From positions 611,631,065 to 611,695,064 of the forward strand of contig NC_081405.1 in the NCBI RefSeq assembly GCF_030272615.1: a DNA stretch of 64,000 nucleotides. Direction: 5' to 3'. This document shows, one piece after another, positions 22,601-33,959 of the stretch; position 1 is the stretch's first letter; each line of letters opens with the position of its first letter. The stretch comes from Cryptomeria japonica. Lineage: Eukaryota; Streptophyta; Pinopsida; Cupressales; Cupressaceae. The notes beneath the pieces were generated by a model. That model was not told the origin of the DNA and ran no database searches. It worked only from the letters and a program-made list of their open reading frames with translations. Both the position numbers and the translations under genes were made by a program.

Positions 22601-23685
22601 AAGCCCCCAGGGCTTGGTATGAGAAGATGGACTCCTTCTTGCTTTCCTCACACTTCACACACTGTCATTCCGATCACACAGTCTATATTCAGCGTCAGGA
22701 GGGTGATCTTTTGATTCTAGTGCTATATGTAGATGATCTCATCATTACAGGTAGCTCATCCTCCATGATTCAGAGTGTTCAGAGAGCTTTGATGGAGCAG
22801 TTTGAGATGACAGATCTTGGTCTCTTGCACTTCTTTCTGGGTCTACAGGTTATTCAATCTTCGGATGGGATTTCCATTTTTCAGGAGAAGTATGCTCTTG
22901 ATATGCTTCAGTGATTTGGCATGCTTGATTGCAAGTCTGCCCCCACTCCATTTCAGTTAGGTGTTGTTTTGTCTTCCACTTGCTCTACTCCTTCAGTAGA
23001 CCCCACTTTATACAGGCAGTTGGTTGGCAGTCTGTTGTACCTGACACATTCTCATCCTGATCTTTCCTTTGCGGTTGGCCTTGTCTCTCGGTTCTCCCAT
23101 GATCCTCATGAGAGCCATTGGCAAGCAACCAAACGTATTTTGAGATATATTCGGGGCACCACACATTATGGCATTCACTACTCTTCAGGATCCCCTCATA
23201 TCATTGGCTTCACTGACTCCGATTGGGCTGGTGATGTCAATGATCGGAAGTCTACTTCTGGCTTCATTTTTTGCCTTGGTTCTGGTCCTATTACATGGTC
23301 TTGCAAGAAGCAGTCCGCTATTGCATTATCATCTACAGAGGCTGAGTACCGAGCAGCAGTGTTAGCCAGTCAGGAGGTTTTATGGCTTCGGCAGTCGATG
23401 AAAGAGTTTGGGTTTCCTCCAGATTGTCCCACTATTCTTTGGTGTGACAACCAGAGTGCCATTCACATTTCTCGCAACCCAGTGGAGCATCAGCGGACAA
23501 AGCATATTGAAATCCACATGCACTTCATCAGGCAGTTGATTCAGGATGGTTCTCTCATCTTGGAGCAAATTCCTACAGAGGAGCAGGTTGCAGACATCTT
23601 CACTAAACCTTTGGCATCTCCGCGCTATCTTCAGTTGCGCTCAATGCTTGGGGTGAAGGAAGTTGTCCTTGGGGGGTCTCAGTGA
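19663..23685 (+). pseudogene. gag-pol: Element C gag-pol polyprotein, one frame with six stops
   Basis: One frame of 1,341 codons with no frameshift. Gag starts MADRPIESFTPHNYHTW. The knuckle CX2CX4HX4C is at 20464-20505 (CSFCSKEGHPVSRC). Protease motif LDSGASHHM has its Asp at 20641. A pre-integrase block (HERFGHVNY, then CHGCVLGKHH) precedes the integrase core, which has Asp 21415 and Glu 21523 in correct D,D(35)E spacing. The first Asp is missing: the sequence runs LVHSLMSF at 21223-21246 where copia integrases have H-S/T-D. RT has YVDD at 22726-22737. RNase H (about 23190-23640) has TDSDWAG, STEAEY and DNQSAIHIS. Stops: TGA at 19900, 21712, 22576 and 22912; TAG at 20302 and 20308, all explicable by C-to-T in CGA or CAG. 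Confidence 0.93.
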
Positions 23686-23906
23686 GGCCTTCCTTCCTTC
23701 ATGTTTTCTTTTCAGCATGATTCTTTATCTCTTTTTGGAGAGGAGTTTTTTCCCACTGGGTTTTCTCCTTTACTCCACTTTATAGAGATTTTCTTGTATT
23801 CGGGTACCTCATCAGGCCTTGTTGCCGGGACCCTCCTTTGCATTGTAGTTCCTTTGCTTTCTTCTACATTGTTTGTAGCTGCATTGTAGCTCATCTTAAG
23901 GGGGGG
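23686..23906 (+). other. Element C 3' non-coding region and polypurine tract
   Basis: Short T-rich tail between the pol stop and the 3' LTR. It ends in TTAAGGGGGG (23897-23906), directly abutting the LTR TG and serving as the presumed plus-strand primer. Confidence 0.85.
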
Positions 23907-24227
23907 TGTTAGAGTAAAGTAATTAATTAACTTTTCTCTCCTCTTAAGATTTCTCTTTATGCATACATTAGTCATTTAATAATTAATATTTAATTATTAA
24001 ATGCTCACACCTTAGGGTTAGGTTTTCCTTTTGGTGTTGATCTCCTTTATAAGGATTGATCTCTTGTATTATTCATAAATTCTTGATTCATTTTTTCTCT
24101 GATAATACATCTTTTCTCTTTGTCAGAGCCAAAACCCTTGTATTCGTTCTCTCTCTTTCTCTGTGACAGGTTTCTTGCATGCAGGTTTCTTTTGGGTTCT
24201 ATGGATTTGTATTTCTCAAATCCTACA
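23907..24227 (+). repeat. 3' LTR of element C
   Basis: 321 bp, same termini, TATA-like stretch and length as the 5' LTR. Followed by the right AAATA target copy at 24228-24232. Confidence 0.95.
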
Positions 24228-24232
24228 AAATA

Positions 24233-25561
24233 CACCTTATATATGTTGGACAAAGTGAGAAATGAAGGGGAATGACTGTAGAAGCATATTTGTATGGATT
24301 GCATCATTGAAAGGCAATAAAAACTCATTTTCTTGCATTTTAAAGTCTCTTTTGATGATTGATTGATCAAGTATCACTTGTATGAACTAGAAATAGAATT
24401 TTCAATTTATTTTGATTCATTTACATCTCCTATTTCTGTTTCAGATTTATTTGACTGATTGGCCTCTTGAAAGGCTTGTTTTGACATTGTTTTGAGAGCA
24501 TGTGATAAGGATTCTTTCCAAAACTATTCTTACTGTGACTTGGAATGAATCCCTAAGTTGTATCATATCATTATAACACTAAATATGTAGGATTGACAAG
24601 AAATTGTAGGGTGATCACTCAGAAAGTGGATTTGAAGGTGTGAAGAGGGTGTGGGAAATGGGGCTAAGGTATAGCAACCACTAAAGTAGCCATTGTAGGG
24701 CTAGTTTTTATGATTGGAATTCTTAGAGGGCATCAAGGAGATGGTGTTTGATCATTTTTTTTTCTCAGATAAGTGATGGCATGTGGGAGATTGACCAAGC
24801 CCTAGTTTTTAGGGGTTTTGAGGCCTAATTTGGGGATTTCATATTTGAAGGAGTCATATAGTAAAATTGACCCCAAAATTGTTTTATTGGGACCATATAC
24901 AAATACTATCCAAAGTTGTGGAGTGATTGGAGTTGTTTGGTTGGTAGTTCCTTTGTAAATTTACCCATTTTTGTGAGTAAAAAGTGTCTCAGTCAGCCAT
25001 TAGAGAGATTTGGTACAAAACATCACCTAGTTTAATTTTGGTAAGTTGTGTAACTCTAAAAAGGGTATCTGAAAGTGCAATTTTTTTGAGAAGTAGTTTG
25101 GAAAAATCTGGATTAAAGACTAAATAATAGTCTGAGGGAGGCTAATTAGGCTAGGCCTAATTTAGAGCAGCAATTTTTGAAGCTTGTGTTCCAAAACAAC
25201 AATACCTCATTCTGACATATGTTTAATAAGATCAAAAATGGTATTTTAATATGTAATTTTTTTTTGGATTTCTTTGTAAAAGTTGAAAGTTATTTGTGTT
25301 CTACCCATTTGAAAGGCTATTAGGTTTGAGGGCCTAGAAGTGTGTTTTCCTAAGTATACTTGAGCCAAGGTTTTGCAACCTATTGGTACCTTGTGGGTTT
25401 AGTATGATAAATAATTTTAAACATTTATAACCATTGATTGAGGTCTTTTTTGGGTTTGGATATCTTTGTGTCATTTGGGTGTCATTAAACCTATTGGAAA
25501 CCTTATATTTCCCATATAAATCCACCCAAAGCAAGTGGCCCATCATTATCCCTCTGCATCA
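24233..25561 (+). repeat. 3' LTR of element A, right part
   Basis: Continues the LTR after element C and its right target copy (24228-24232). It carries the TATA-like and AATAAA signals seen in the 5' LTR and ends CCCTCTGCATCA at 25561. Scattered substitutions and small indels against 7021-8355 give the impression of a few percent divergence. Confidence 0.85.
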
Positions 25562-25566
25562 TACTC

Positions 25567-27059
25567 TCCCCCTTATCACTCAGAACCATAGGAGTAGATT
25601 TCTCCATTTGACTCACAACCACTTGATAATTGTGGAGTGTTGCGCACAATTGCGGAAGGGAAGTAAACTCAAACAAAAGAAGCTTTTCCCTGATATCTTT
25701 TTGCAAATTAGAAATGAAAATTCTTTGAATATCATTATCAGGTATAGGAAAACAAATTTGAGCGCACAAATGCTTATATCTACCAATGGAATCAATCACT
25801 TTTTCTCTAACACCTTGTTTACAATGCATTAAATTAGACAAAGTGATTGTAGGACCAATGTTGTTTTGAAATTGTTGAATGAAAGCATTTGCTAATTGTT
25901 GAAAAGAAGTGATAGAATAAGAAGGCAAAGAGAAATACCATTGTAAAGCCTTATCTCTCAATTTTTTTGTAAACTGTTTTGCAAGCAATCTTTGATCATA
26001 AGAAAAATCTGTACACAAGGTTAGAAAAGTTTTGACATGCCTAAGAGGATCACCTTTTCTATTATAGAGTTCCAATTGAGGGACCTCAACATGCTTAGGT
26101 TGGATGACTTTAACAATATCAAGGGAAAGTGGGCTCGCAACGTCAAATATGGGCATACTAAATTTGGATTGACTCATGGAAGCAATTTGTTGTTGTAAGG
26201 AAGACACAATTTGAGCAAGATTGTTAATGGTCGCTTCGGTAGAATAATCGATGTTAGACATGGTTGATTGAGAAGGTTGTGTGATGTTATTGAAGGAAGG
26301 CATGGATTGAGAATAAGGTGGTGGGACATTATGATAAGTAGGCATAGGTGATGATTGAGTAGGAAATGAGACACTTAAAGGAGGAATAAAATTGTTGAAT
26401 GAATTGCCCCCTTGTGTCACATTGATTGGTTGATGGATAATAGGAATACTTATGGAAGACATAGGTAAAGATGGAGGATTAAATGAAGAAGACGGATTTC
26501 CCCCATGACTAATGGTTCTAGTAATGAAATTTTGAGTTGATGTAGTCATGATGTTTGAAATAAAAGTAGGAATACTAGCCATTGGAGTGGTCAAAGGAAT
26601 AGAAGAATTGAGTTGATTTGAAGGTTGTGAATAACCTAAGTTCTGAGCACAACTCTTTATAAGCATGACATTAGAATCAAAAATATGATCAATGCCACAC
26701 AATATATCAATTCTATTCTTATCACTTTGAATCATGCATTTAAGGCCTTCAATTAATAGAAGAGCTTCACTATTAGGGTACTCTTGGGACATCCGTTGTT
26801 GAAAGTTATTAAATTGATTGTCCAATTTTTAAAGTTGATGTATGGAAACTCTAGTCAAATCTTCTTCATGTTCATTATGGGATTCATCAAGTGGATAGAT
26901 AGGGACATGATTAGGATGAGAAGAATTAGCATTATCCTCATTAAAGAAGTCACCCAAATTATGCTCTATCTCCTCAGTAATTAAACCTTGGGAAGCCTTA
27001 ATTCTAATGCTTCGTCTAATGAGGATAGTGTAGGTAGGACTAATAGTGGTGAAACTCAT
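25567..27059 (-). pseudogene. gag: Element D gag gene, 5' portion
   Basis: Starts with MSFTTISPTYTILIRRS (27059), the same start as in element E (59888). A stop at about 26830 interrupts the frame, which then runs in phase from 26825 down to the insertion point of A. It contains a Gln/Ser/Pro-rich spacer with SFNNITQPSQSTMSN. A Ty3-type capsid-like domain follows (about 26100-25750; DKALQWYFSLPSYSITSFQQ). The frame continues on the far side of A at 6585 (SVEQPFAMFKP), matching the colinear protein of E. The product would be a structural Gag. Confidence 0.82.
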
Positions 27060-28185
27060 GCACTAGAGGGAAAATTTGAATTTTGAATAATAGGAACAAA
27101 GTGTACAAAAATTGAATAATGCAAAATTTGGGAAAATAATGATTAAACAATTTGAACTTCGTTGAAAGAAGAAAATGACACAATTTCCAAAAATAAATTT
27201 ATGATAAATGAAATGAAATTGGAATTTAAAATTAGTGCCAATGGGATATCACTTAATTTTAAAATTAACAAAATCAGAATTTTTAAAATCAGGGCAGATT
27301 ATAATTAACCACTTAATTTAAAAAAATTTCTTGAAATTTGAAATGTTGAAATTTGAAGGTATTTTTGATATTAAAGGGATGAAAAAATCGACAAAGTCAG
27401 CTAATTTTTTGGATTTAAGCTGTTAAATACGATCATAACAGTCTCTCAAAATTTCAGGAAAAAAGCTAGGGACTGTGTTGAAAGTGCACACGGTCCGACC
27501 AACTTTTTTCAAAATTTTCACGGATGAAAGTTACAGTGATTTTAAAGCTAACCCCCCAAAATTGGTGGATTTTACGATCTCTAGATAGGCGAAATGAAGG
27601 TTTGAATGCGAAAATAGGATCCTATTAGGGTTTTGATAAAAAAGAGTAATTGAATTGCAATTTTGAAAATGGTCAAACCTAATGGATAGGGACACCTTGG
27701 AAAAATGTTTAGAAAACTAAAATTGTTGAAATTGATTGAAATTTGCACAAAATCCAATTAAATTTGAAAATTAGGGTTTTAGGACCTAACCACTTAATTT
27801 TTAAAATTTTGAATTTTGAAAAAGGAGGGAAATTAAAATTTTGAATTTGAGGATAGAAGATAAGTCTGAAAACAGTCACAAATCTGAAAATTAAATGGAA
27901 ATTCAATTTTTTCACAATTTCAAGATGATTTTTGAAAATTAGGGTTTTGACAATTAACCTCTTAATTTTATGAAATTGATTTGTAAATTGATTTGGACAA
28001 CGAAGAAATTGAATTTGACAAACAAAGCAATTTTCAGATCTAAAACAATAGCAAGCAATTTTTACAAAACATAGGTTCAATTTGAATTTTAAAACTAGGG
28101 ATTTGAATGAATTAACCTCTAAGTTTGTAGAAAAATTAAACTTGTAAATTAAAAATATGCAATGATTTTCAGAATAAAGCATGCA
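27060..28185 (-). other. Element D untranslated leader
   Basis: About 1.1 kb, very AT-rich, between PBS and gag start. It holds recurring short blocks such as TTAGGGTTTT and runs of ATTTTGAAATT, and one phrase with GTGCACACGGTCC near 27485-27500 that recurs in the D LTR and, more diverged, in the E leader. The minus-strand open frame at 27709-28203 is AT-driven and is not supported as a gene. Confidence 0.55.
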
Positions 28186-28205
28186 AGATGTCAGGTTCAC
28201 CAAAA
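28186..28205 (-). other. Putative primer-binding site of element D
   Basis: On the minus strand the bases after the 5' LTR read TTTTGGTGAACCTGACATC, matching TTTTGGTGAACCCGACGTG after the 5' LTR of element E except at likely transitions. The position fits a PBS; I cannot assign the tRNA. Confidence 0.6.
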
Positions 28206-29290
28206 TGTGATGTGAGGAAAAGTGAATGATGGAGAGATCAAGAGGAAAGCTTTTCTTCCCTCCAAGGAGAGATGATTTAGTTTCAATGTGGATTTCCCTT
28301 CAAACACTTTAGCCATATTATGTTAAAAGTGGAGAAATTCACTAGATCCAATCTCTTAGGGAAGAGATTGAATACTAAATGAATTGATAATGGTGTTAGA
28401 ATGACAAACTAACCTCTCTTTTAGAATGGAAGATGGTTGAATTATGTGTTGTGAGACTAAGTGTAAAAGTAGCAAAGAACTAATTATAACTTGAAATAAA
28501 AGCATGAGATGAAGTTGTGTAACTGGATTTGGCTATAATATGTCAAGACAAAGCTGCCTTACGAATTTGAGGAAAAGTTGTCAGGATTGTGCTGAAAGTG
28601 CACACGGTCCTCCGAAAAATCCGCGAAATGAAAAGGGTTTTTCTGCCTTTATGAATGGAGTCTAAATCTACAAACACAGCTGCACACCTACAACCTGCAC
28701 ACAAAAAAGAGAGGAAAAGGGGTTGGGATTGGGGGTTGTAGATAGAATGTAGGTAGATTTTATTGTATGGAATTGAATGTTGAAAGGGATCTCCTCTTCA
28801 ATGGTTGAATCCTTGACTTGAATGCAACACCTAGCTTTGAAGGGAGACGCGAATGCGCAATGTTGGAAAGGGATGCTTGAATGCTTGATTGCTTGAACTT
28901 ATGCCCACTCTTCACTTATCCAACTTATCACCTCTTGAACTTATGCAAATGAGAGGACAAATGCGACTTATATATTTGGCAATTAGAGTTAACTGACTAA
29001 TTTTTCATCACAAGCCAACACAAGGAAAGTTTCCTCACTTTATGCAAAGTCCAATTCAAAGATAGGACAGAGGGGGCCCCAAAATAAGGCAGGGATAGGG
29101 GCAACACACCACTGTCCTTCCCTTGTTTTAGGATAGGAAGCAGCTTCAGGTAGCGCAGAGGGCATAAAAACTGCAGTTTCTAGGGATGAGAAAGTCTCGG
29201 GTCTTCGATCAGGCTTGGGGATTCAAATCACCAACATCAAGACCCTAATGTGGTCGCAAATTGCAGGGGTCATAATTTTATGACACTATA
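28206..29290 (-). repeat. 5' LTR of element D
   Basis: 1,085 bp. Read on the minus strand it begins TATAGTGTCATAAAATT, where the 3' LTR has TGCAGTGTCATAAAATT. Followed on the plus strand by GGGCC (29291-29295), identical to 2636-2640. About 100 bp shorter than the 3' LTR because of one internal deletion. Confidence 0.85.
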
Positions 29291-29514
29291 GGGCCAATTT
29301 AGAAGAAATTCAATATGTGTTCTGATATGTTTTGCTAAGAGGTATTTACATGTGCAATATTTGTCATTACTTATTTTAAATCTTTAAATATTGTGAGGTT
29401 TACTCGCCTAGGTCTTGCATAGCCCAAAGAGAAGGAGAATTCGCTTATTCCTAAGGAATTCTTAGGTAATTGGCCATTTGTATTGGGTTTCCATTGATAG
29501 AAGAAAGACAATTC

Positions 29515-31088
29515 TTAGGAAATTTGAGGTAGCTCAAATAGGGGAACCAACATATTGCCCAACAATCGATGCCTCAAGAGCTCACACAGATCATAGTCCT
29601 TATTCTCCTTAGTCATTTGATAGGCAATATAGATTGTTGTCAAGGAGGAAGATCCTTCTTGATTCCTGAAGTAAACCTTATATGAAATTCTAATTGTCAC
29701 ATACCTCACACCCAAATTAGCAATGCTATCAATTTTAAGGCCTTACTTGTCTTATACCACTCTAGTCAATTCATTCACTTCTTCATTCTTCACCGATTTC
29801 AAAATAGGAACCTTTCCAGTGGAGCATAGACCAATTACATATCTTAGGGAATCCCTAGAAATTAAGTATGATTGATCCAACCACAATAAATTTTTATTCA
29901 TTTTTCTCAAAATAACTCTTATTACTCCATCGGAAATCACAGGAAAGTCACTCCATCTATCTAACCCTTTGTGCTCTAGACTGGCATATTCAGATTTGAG
30001 CTTCTATGAATCATCAATTAGATGGACTCTCCTAAAATCATTGATTTTGCTATGATCATATTCATCCAAAGGAACATGAATGTAACAATGAATATCTTCC
30101 TTATGACCAAATTTAGCGGGAGCAAGAGAAAAAGCACCAACAAGGTCTTCCACTATGGGAATAAACAGACAAGTTTCAAAAATAGCTCGAGTCTCATCAA
30201 GAGTACTAATAATATTAGAATTAACCATTGAAAAATCAAAATCTCAGAAATACCTTTGATAATTTGCAGCAATACCTTCATTCCTTTCTAAATTCAACAA
30301 CTCCTTAATTGCAAATACACAAAGTAAACTGAAGAAAATAATATATATCCATCACTTAGGGTTTCCAAAATGTTCCTCAAAAAGATGATACTTAGCATAC
30401 CTAGAAACCAAAATAAATATTCTAGAATAACAAATTTGTCCAAGGTCCACCAGAATACGCTTCATAAACTCTACCATGTTGAAGATAATTCAACATCTAA
30501 ACCATAAAGGGGTGCAAGATATCTACGCTAAGTTCTCCCAATTAGATAATGCTATCTGAATTAGTTTTCGAAAGAGGGGTCAACACCCATAGTAGGTGTG
30601 GATCCATCTTAAATATTTTCTACCACTTTATCTTTAGATTTCTTTACCCATGTCATCTTCATTTTCTCCTTTTCCATATTGACATTGATTTTTCTTTTGG
30701 ATCATTACTTTTCTCACTCATTCTTTCATAAAAAGATTCAATGTGTCTTATTTTGTTACAATTATAACATACCAAATTTCATTGTGGTCCACTTTCATTC
30801 TTTCTAATGTTGCCACTTATCCTAAATACTTGCACTCAATATTTCTATGCCCATATACATTGCAAGCATAACAGTAAGAATTGAAAGACTAAATATCCTT
30901 TCCACAAATTGAATTTTCATATTTATTCCAAGTCATGCCACTTCTGCAATCACTTTCTTTGTGCCCAAACTTATTGCAATAGAAACAATGACCATTAATT
31001 ATTTTATTTCTGATCTGACTTCTACATTCACTAGCTCTATGCCCAAATTTGTTACATGTAAATAATTGACATTGAAAGAAGATGAATA
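29515..31088 (-). pseudogene. Gene X: zinc-knuckle protein of unknown family, C-terminal part
   Basis: Reading down the minus strand from 31088, CCHC knuckles appear in series. The first is degraded (TCNKFGHRASEC, near 31030-31050). Then come CFYCNKFGHKESDC (30945-30990), CYACNVYGHRNIEC (30830-30875) and a fourth, out of frame and degraded (CYNCNKIRH, near 30745-30775). Further down lies a region of about 250 residues, with stops, containing SLAPAKFGHKEDIHCY, LWLDQSYLISRDSLRYVIG and YDLCELLRHRLLGN. I do not recognise that region. The N-terminal side continues at 49215-49448 beyond element G. A retroelement Gag-like nucleic-acid-binding protein is likely. Nothing else recognised at 29296-29514. 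Confidence 0.5.
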
Positions 31089-31093
31089 CATGG

Positions 31094-32050
31094 TATAAAC
31101 ACTTAAATTTGATTAATTAATTCAAACAAAATTAATCACTTTGGTCACATATATTAATTGAAAAATTAAGTATTTATTTGATTATTGCATCCCCTTTGGC
31201 TAAATTAATTCAATTAATCAAGCCATGTCCAATTAATTAATTAATGTGTCATGTAGAATATTTTAATTAATTAATTCCCCTACCCTTCTATTAAATAAAA
31301 TAAATATGTTATCTATTTTATTTAATTAATTTCCCCTTTTCCTCCTAGCCATTTTATTTGAATTAAATAATTCAAATAATTCATTTGGAGCACATGGCTC
31401 CTAACTCTAACTCCTTTCTAACCCATTTCCTAAGCCTAACCCCACCAGCTAACTTGGGTTTCTAACCAACCCTATCCTTTCAACCACCCTTGTCACATGT
31501 GTGCACATTTCCTATTTTTCAAATATTTGGAAAAAAATTGAATTTATTTTGGTGTTTCTCTCCCAAATAGACACATGTCTCTTGTAACATAGTTTGTCAT
31601 CTTAAGCAATGACATTTGGCCTTGAGAAGGACATTTGTCACCTCTTGCATTGCCACTTGTCCTCAAGTGGGACAAGTGGCACATTATAAGACACCTTCAT
31701 TCTATCATCCTTGCCTATTTAATTCCTCCATTTTCCTTCATCAATCATCACCTTCATTTGCATAGCATCGCTTCCATGTCAGTTTCAAATTCATAATCCA
31801 CATCCATCCCGCATTTAAATTAGCTTAGTTTTGCATACTTAACCATTATGGATCATTTTCAAGCACCCTTGGAGACATAAATTTGAGCACACATCAAAAC
31901 AAAAGGACCATCAAATCAAAGGACATTTAGAGTTTTCTATTATTTGATTATTAATTGTCTTATCTAAATTTCCTTTCTACAAGTGTCCTAATCATGAGTG
32001 TTGCTGATTTTTGTGTTATGTAGGTTGTTAGTTTTATGTTTTCAATCATA
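31094..32050 (+). repeat. 5' LTR of element G (3' end truncated)
   Basis: Matches 39302-39542 plus 48470-49180: AATTAATTAATTAATGTGTCA, GGAGCACATGGCTCCTAAC and GGACAAGTGGCACATT occur in both. Similarity fades after ATGTTTTCAAT (about 32045), and integrase-coding sequence begins soon after. The LTR therefore lost its last 30 bases or so in the internal deletion. Confidence 0.78.
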
Positions 32051-32299
32051 TTCATTGAAAGATTTCATCTCTGATGAAGATTATCGAGTGACAAGGCTCG
32101 TGCAACTGGATCTCGTTGATGAGCGGTGCCAATGAGCTTATGATCAGCTCTACATATATTAGACTAGGCTCAAGAAGTAGTATCAGAATAAAGTCTATCT
32201 TCATGAGTTTGAGGTGGGTGATCTAGTCCTATGAGAGAACCCCCAAAAATAGTAGGATTGTGCAACAAAAGGAAAGTTTGAGCCAAACTGGATTGGTCC
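32051..32299 (+). pseudogene. Element G integrase C-terminal fragment, part 1
   Basis: Decayed frame with LVDER and YDQLYIY, then YLHEFEVGDLVL, and further on GKFEPNWIGP if two stops are read through. This is the SH3-like C-terminal region of plant gypsy integrases. It is interrupted at GGTCC (32295-32299) by solo LTR H and resumes at 33960. Confidence 0.65.
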
Positions 32300-33954
32300 T
32301 GTAGCATCCTAAATTGTACTCCCTTATAAATTGGATCGCGTTTAGGTCTCTCACCTTAGCACCTACATATTTGTGCTTGATAGAGACCTATTTATGCCCC
32401 CACCATGCAATAATGGCCATATTATATCATTTTATCTTACTGACCCCCTTAACCCTACCCCAATTATGGGGTAGGACCAGGGCGTGGCGCCTTGGTCCTC
32501 ACTAGTACCATGGCACCACCCCATGGTCCTCCCTAATTGGGGCCCATTTTGAACCCTTTTCCCTATCCAAATTTTAGGTAGCAAAACCTTTCCCTATGTC
32601 AGCCTATGTCAAAAATTAACATGATTGACAATAGACAAGTATGTAAGAAGGGCTCTCCCTCTCATTTGGATACAAGAGGCATAAGTGGATAATTGGGAGC
32701 ATCATTTTAAATTCCCTTTAATCATATAAAGTCTTATTTTATCATTCCACACATCATAAAATTGGGCCCTTTACCCTAAGTGTGCCCCTTGTTATTCTTT
32801 CAATTAATTAAATCATTCAAAAGCCTTAATTATGTCCTATTTTGACCTTCAAGGCTCGATTTTGCATATCTAAACACCTTTAATTGTTGCACCCACTTGG
32901 GGATCACCTTATAATCACAATATCTCGCATCCTTAAAAATTTGGAAAAAATTTGGTCGGACCGATGTGATTCACATCGGTCCCTACTTTTACTCCTCAAA
33001 TTTTGGGATCATGATTTGACAGTATTATGATATTCAAACCCAACTTGGTGTTAAAATATATCATTTATAAGTTGGCCTATAATCAAAGATAATGTTAGGG
33101 TTTCATACATATAGCCTTTCATTTCCTCATTTGAAGGACCTATCAACAATCCATCATCGGATCAACAAGCAATTGAAGGAACCTCTTGTGGAGTGAAAGT
33201 GTAGGTCATGTGAAGTCTTCACAAGCATTCAACAAGTCTATATCAACCATTTTCATTTAATCATTATGGAGGAACTTTACATCATTCATTTGAAAGCATG
33301 TGTGTGTGTTAGGGTTTTGTCATGTTCATGTCATTTCATACAACATATGTGATTGAATTCAAGAAGCGAAGCATCATTATCAGTCATTGCAAATTTGAGG
33401 TATACCTTTCCATTATTTATTTCAAGCATTTGCAATATATCACTCAAGGTTAATTCCTATATCGGGGTTTGACTTAGGAAAACCCCTATTCCCAACATAT
33501 TCTCCTTCTTTCTGTGTGTAGGAAACACGTAGGGAGTTGTACTCTTTAGATTAAGCTTTATTCAAAGAGACGAATCATCCCCCTTTGGCGTGTGAAAAGT
33601 TTGGAGGAACGATGTGATGTGCCATGGTCACAAATTTTTTTGGGCAATTTTAGGGAGTAGGTCCAATTCATCTTACATTACTTAGATCCAGGTGCGTGCG
33701 AAAATCTTGCATCTGTAACTCATTGATTTCATGCTTTTACCTCTATTTTTCAATGTTTTACCTAATTTCAACATTTCAATTTACAAAAGAGGAAATCCCC
33801 ATCAACCCAAATTCACTTAGCATTCAGTCTTTATCTGATTTATAATTGGATCTAATGAATTCCCCATCCTCTTTTGAATGTAATGCCCCTAAGTGAAAAG
33901 TATAGTGGTTTTCATTCTTTGGGTAAAAGCCCTAGGAAATTTTTCCACATTATA
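32300..33954 (+). mobile_element. Element H: solo LTR related to the D/E family
   Basis: 1,655 bp, flanked by perfect GGTCC duplications (32295-32299 and 33955-33959) that split the integrase frame of element G. It begins TGTAGCATCCTAAATTGTA, like the E LTR start TGTAGTGTCCTAAAATTGTG. It shares order-conserved phrases with the E LTR: a GGACCATGG-type GC-rich block near 32470-32540, GGGGTTTGACTTAGG near 33465, TGTGTGTAGG near 33515 and TCTTTTGAATGTAA near 33870. It ends ATTATA, probably from ATTACA. No internal region or second LTR is present, so it is a product of LTR-LTR recombination. Confidence 0.82.
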
Positions 33955-33959
33955 GGTCC

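Larger units (their letters stand above)
18181..24227 (+). mobile_element. Element C: young Ty1/copia LTR retrotransposon in the 3' LTR of element A
   Basis: 6,047 bp, flanked by perfect AAATA duplications (18176-18180 and 24228-24232). LTRs of 321 bp (18181-18501 and 23907-24227) differ at two sites by eye: GATAGG versus GACAGG, and CTGTGG versus CTATGG. PBS, gag, protease, integrase, RT, RNase H and polypurine tract are all present. It is the youngest insertion in the window, yet its single long frame carries six stops and its integrase lacks the first catalytic Asp. Confidence 0.95.
6591..25561 (+). mobile_element. Element A: Ty3/gypsy-derived LTR retrotransposon with gag and protease but no RT or integrase
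   Basis: The LTRs begin TGATGCAGGAGC and end CCCTCTGCATCA. The 5' LTR is 6591-8355; the 3' LTR is 17749-25561, split by element C. The flanks CACTC (6586-6590) and TACTC (25562-25566) agree at four of five bases. Removing A rejoins the gag frame of element D exactly where element E has the homologous residues. Internal content, minus element B, is only about 2.2 kb: PBS, gag, zinc knuckle, protease and a short pol C-terminal remnant. The LTRs differ at roughly 14 sites in the first 430 bp by eye, so A is clearly older than element C. Confidence 0.88.
2641..29290 (-). mobile_element. Element D: gag/protease-only Ty3/gypsy-type LTR retrotransposon, host of nested elements A, B, C
   Basis: A minus-strand LTR element. 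Its LTRs lie at 28206-29290 (5') and 2641-3839 (3'), flanked by identical GGGCC duplications at 2636-2640 and 29291-29295. A PBS-like site abuts the 5' LTR and a purine tract abuts the 3' LTR. Element A (6591-25561) interrupts the internal region, which is about 5.4 kb once A is removed. It encodes gag, a zinc-knuckle variant and a degenerate retropepsin segment, then only non-coding DNA. RT, RNase H and integrase are absent. The plus-strand copy E (57448 to the window end) has the same layout, so the lack of pol is a family trait rather than a private deletion. Confidence 0.88.

Noticed and set aside
27709-28203. 164-residue minus-strand open frame rich in Phe, Ile and Lys
   Set aside because: It covers the AT-rich leader and PBS of element D, has AT-driven composition and no domain.
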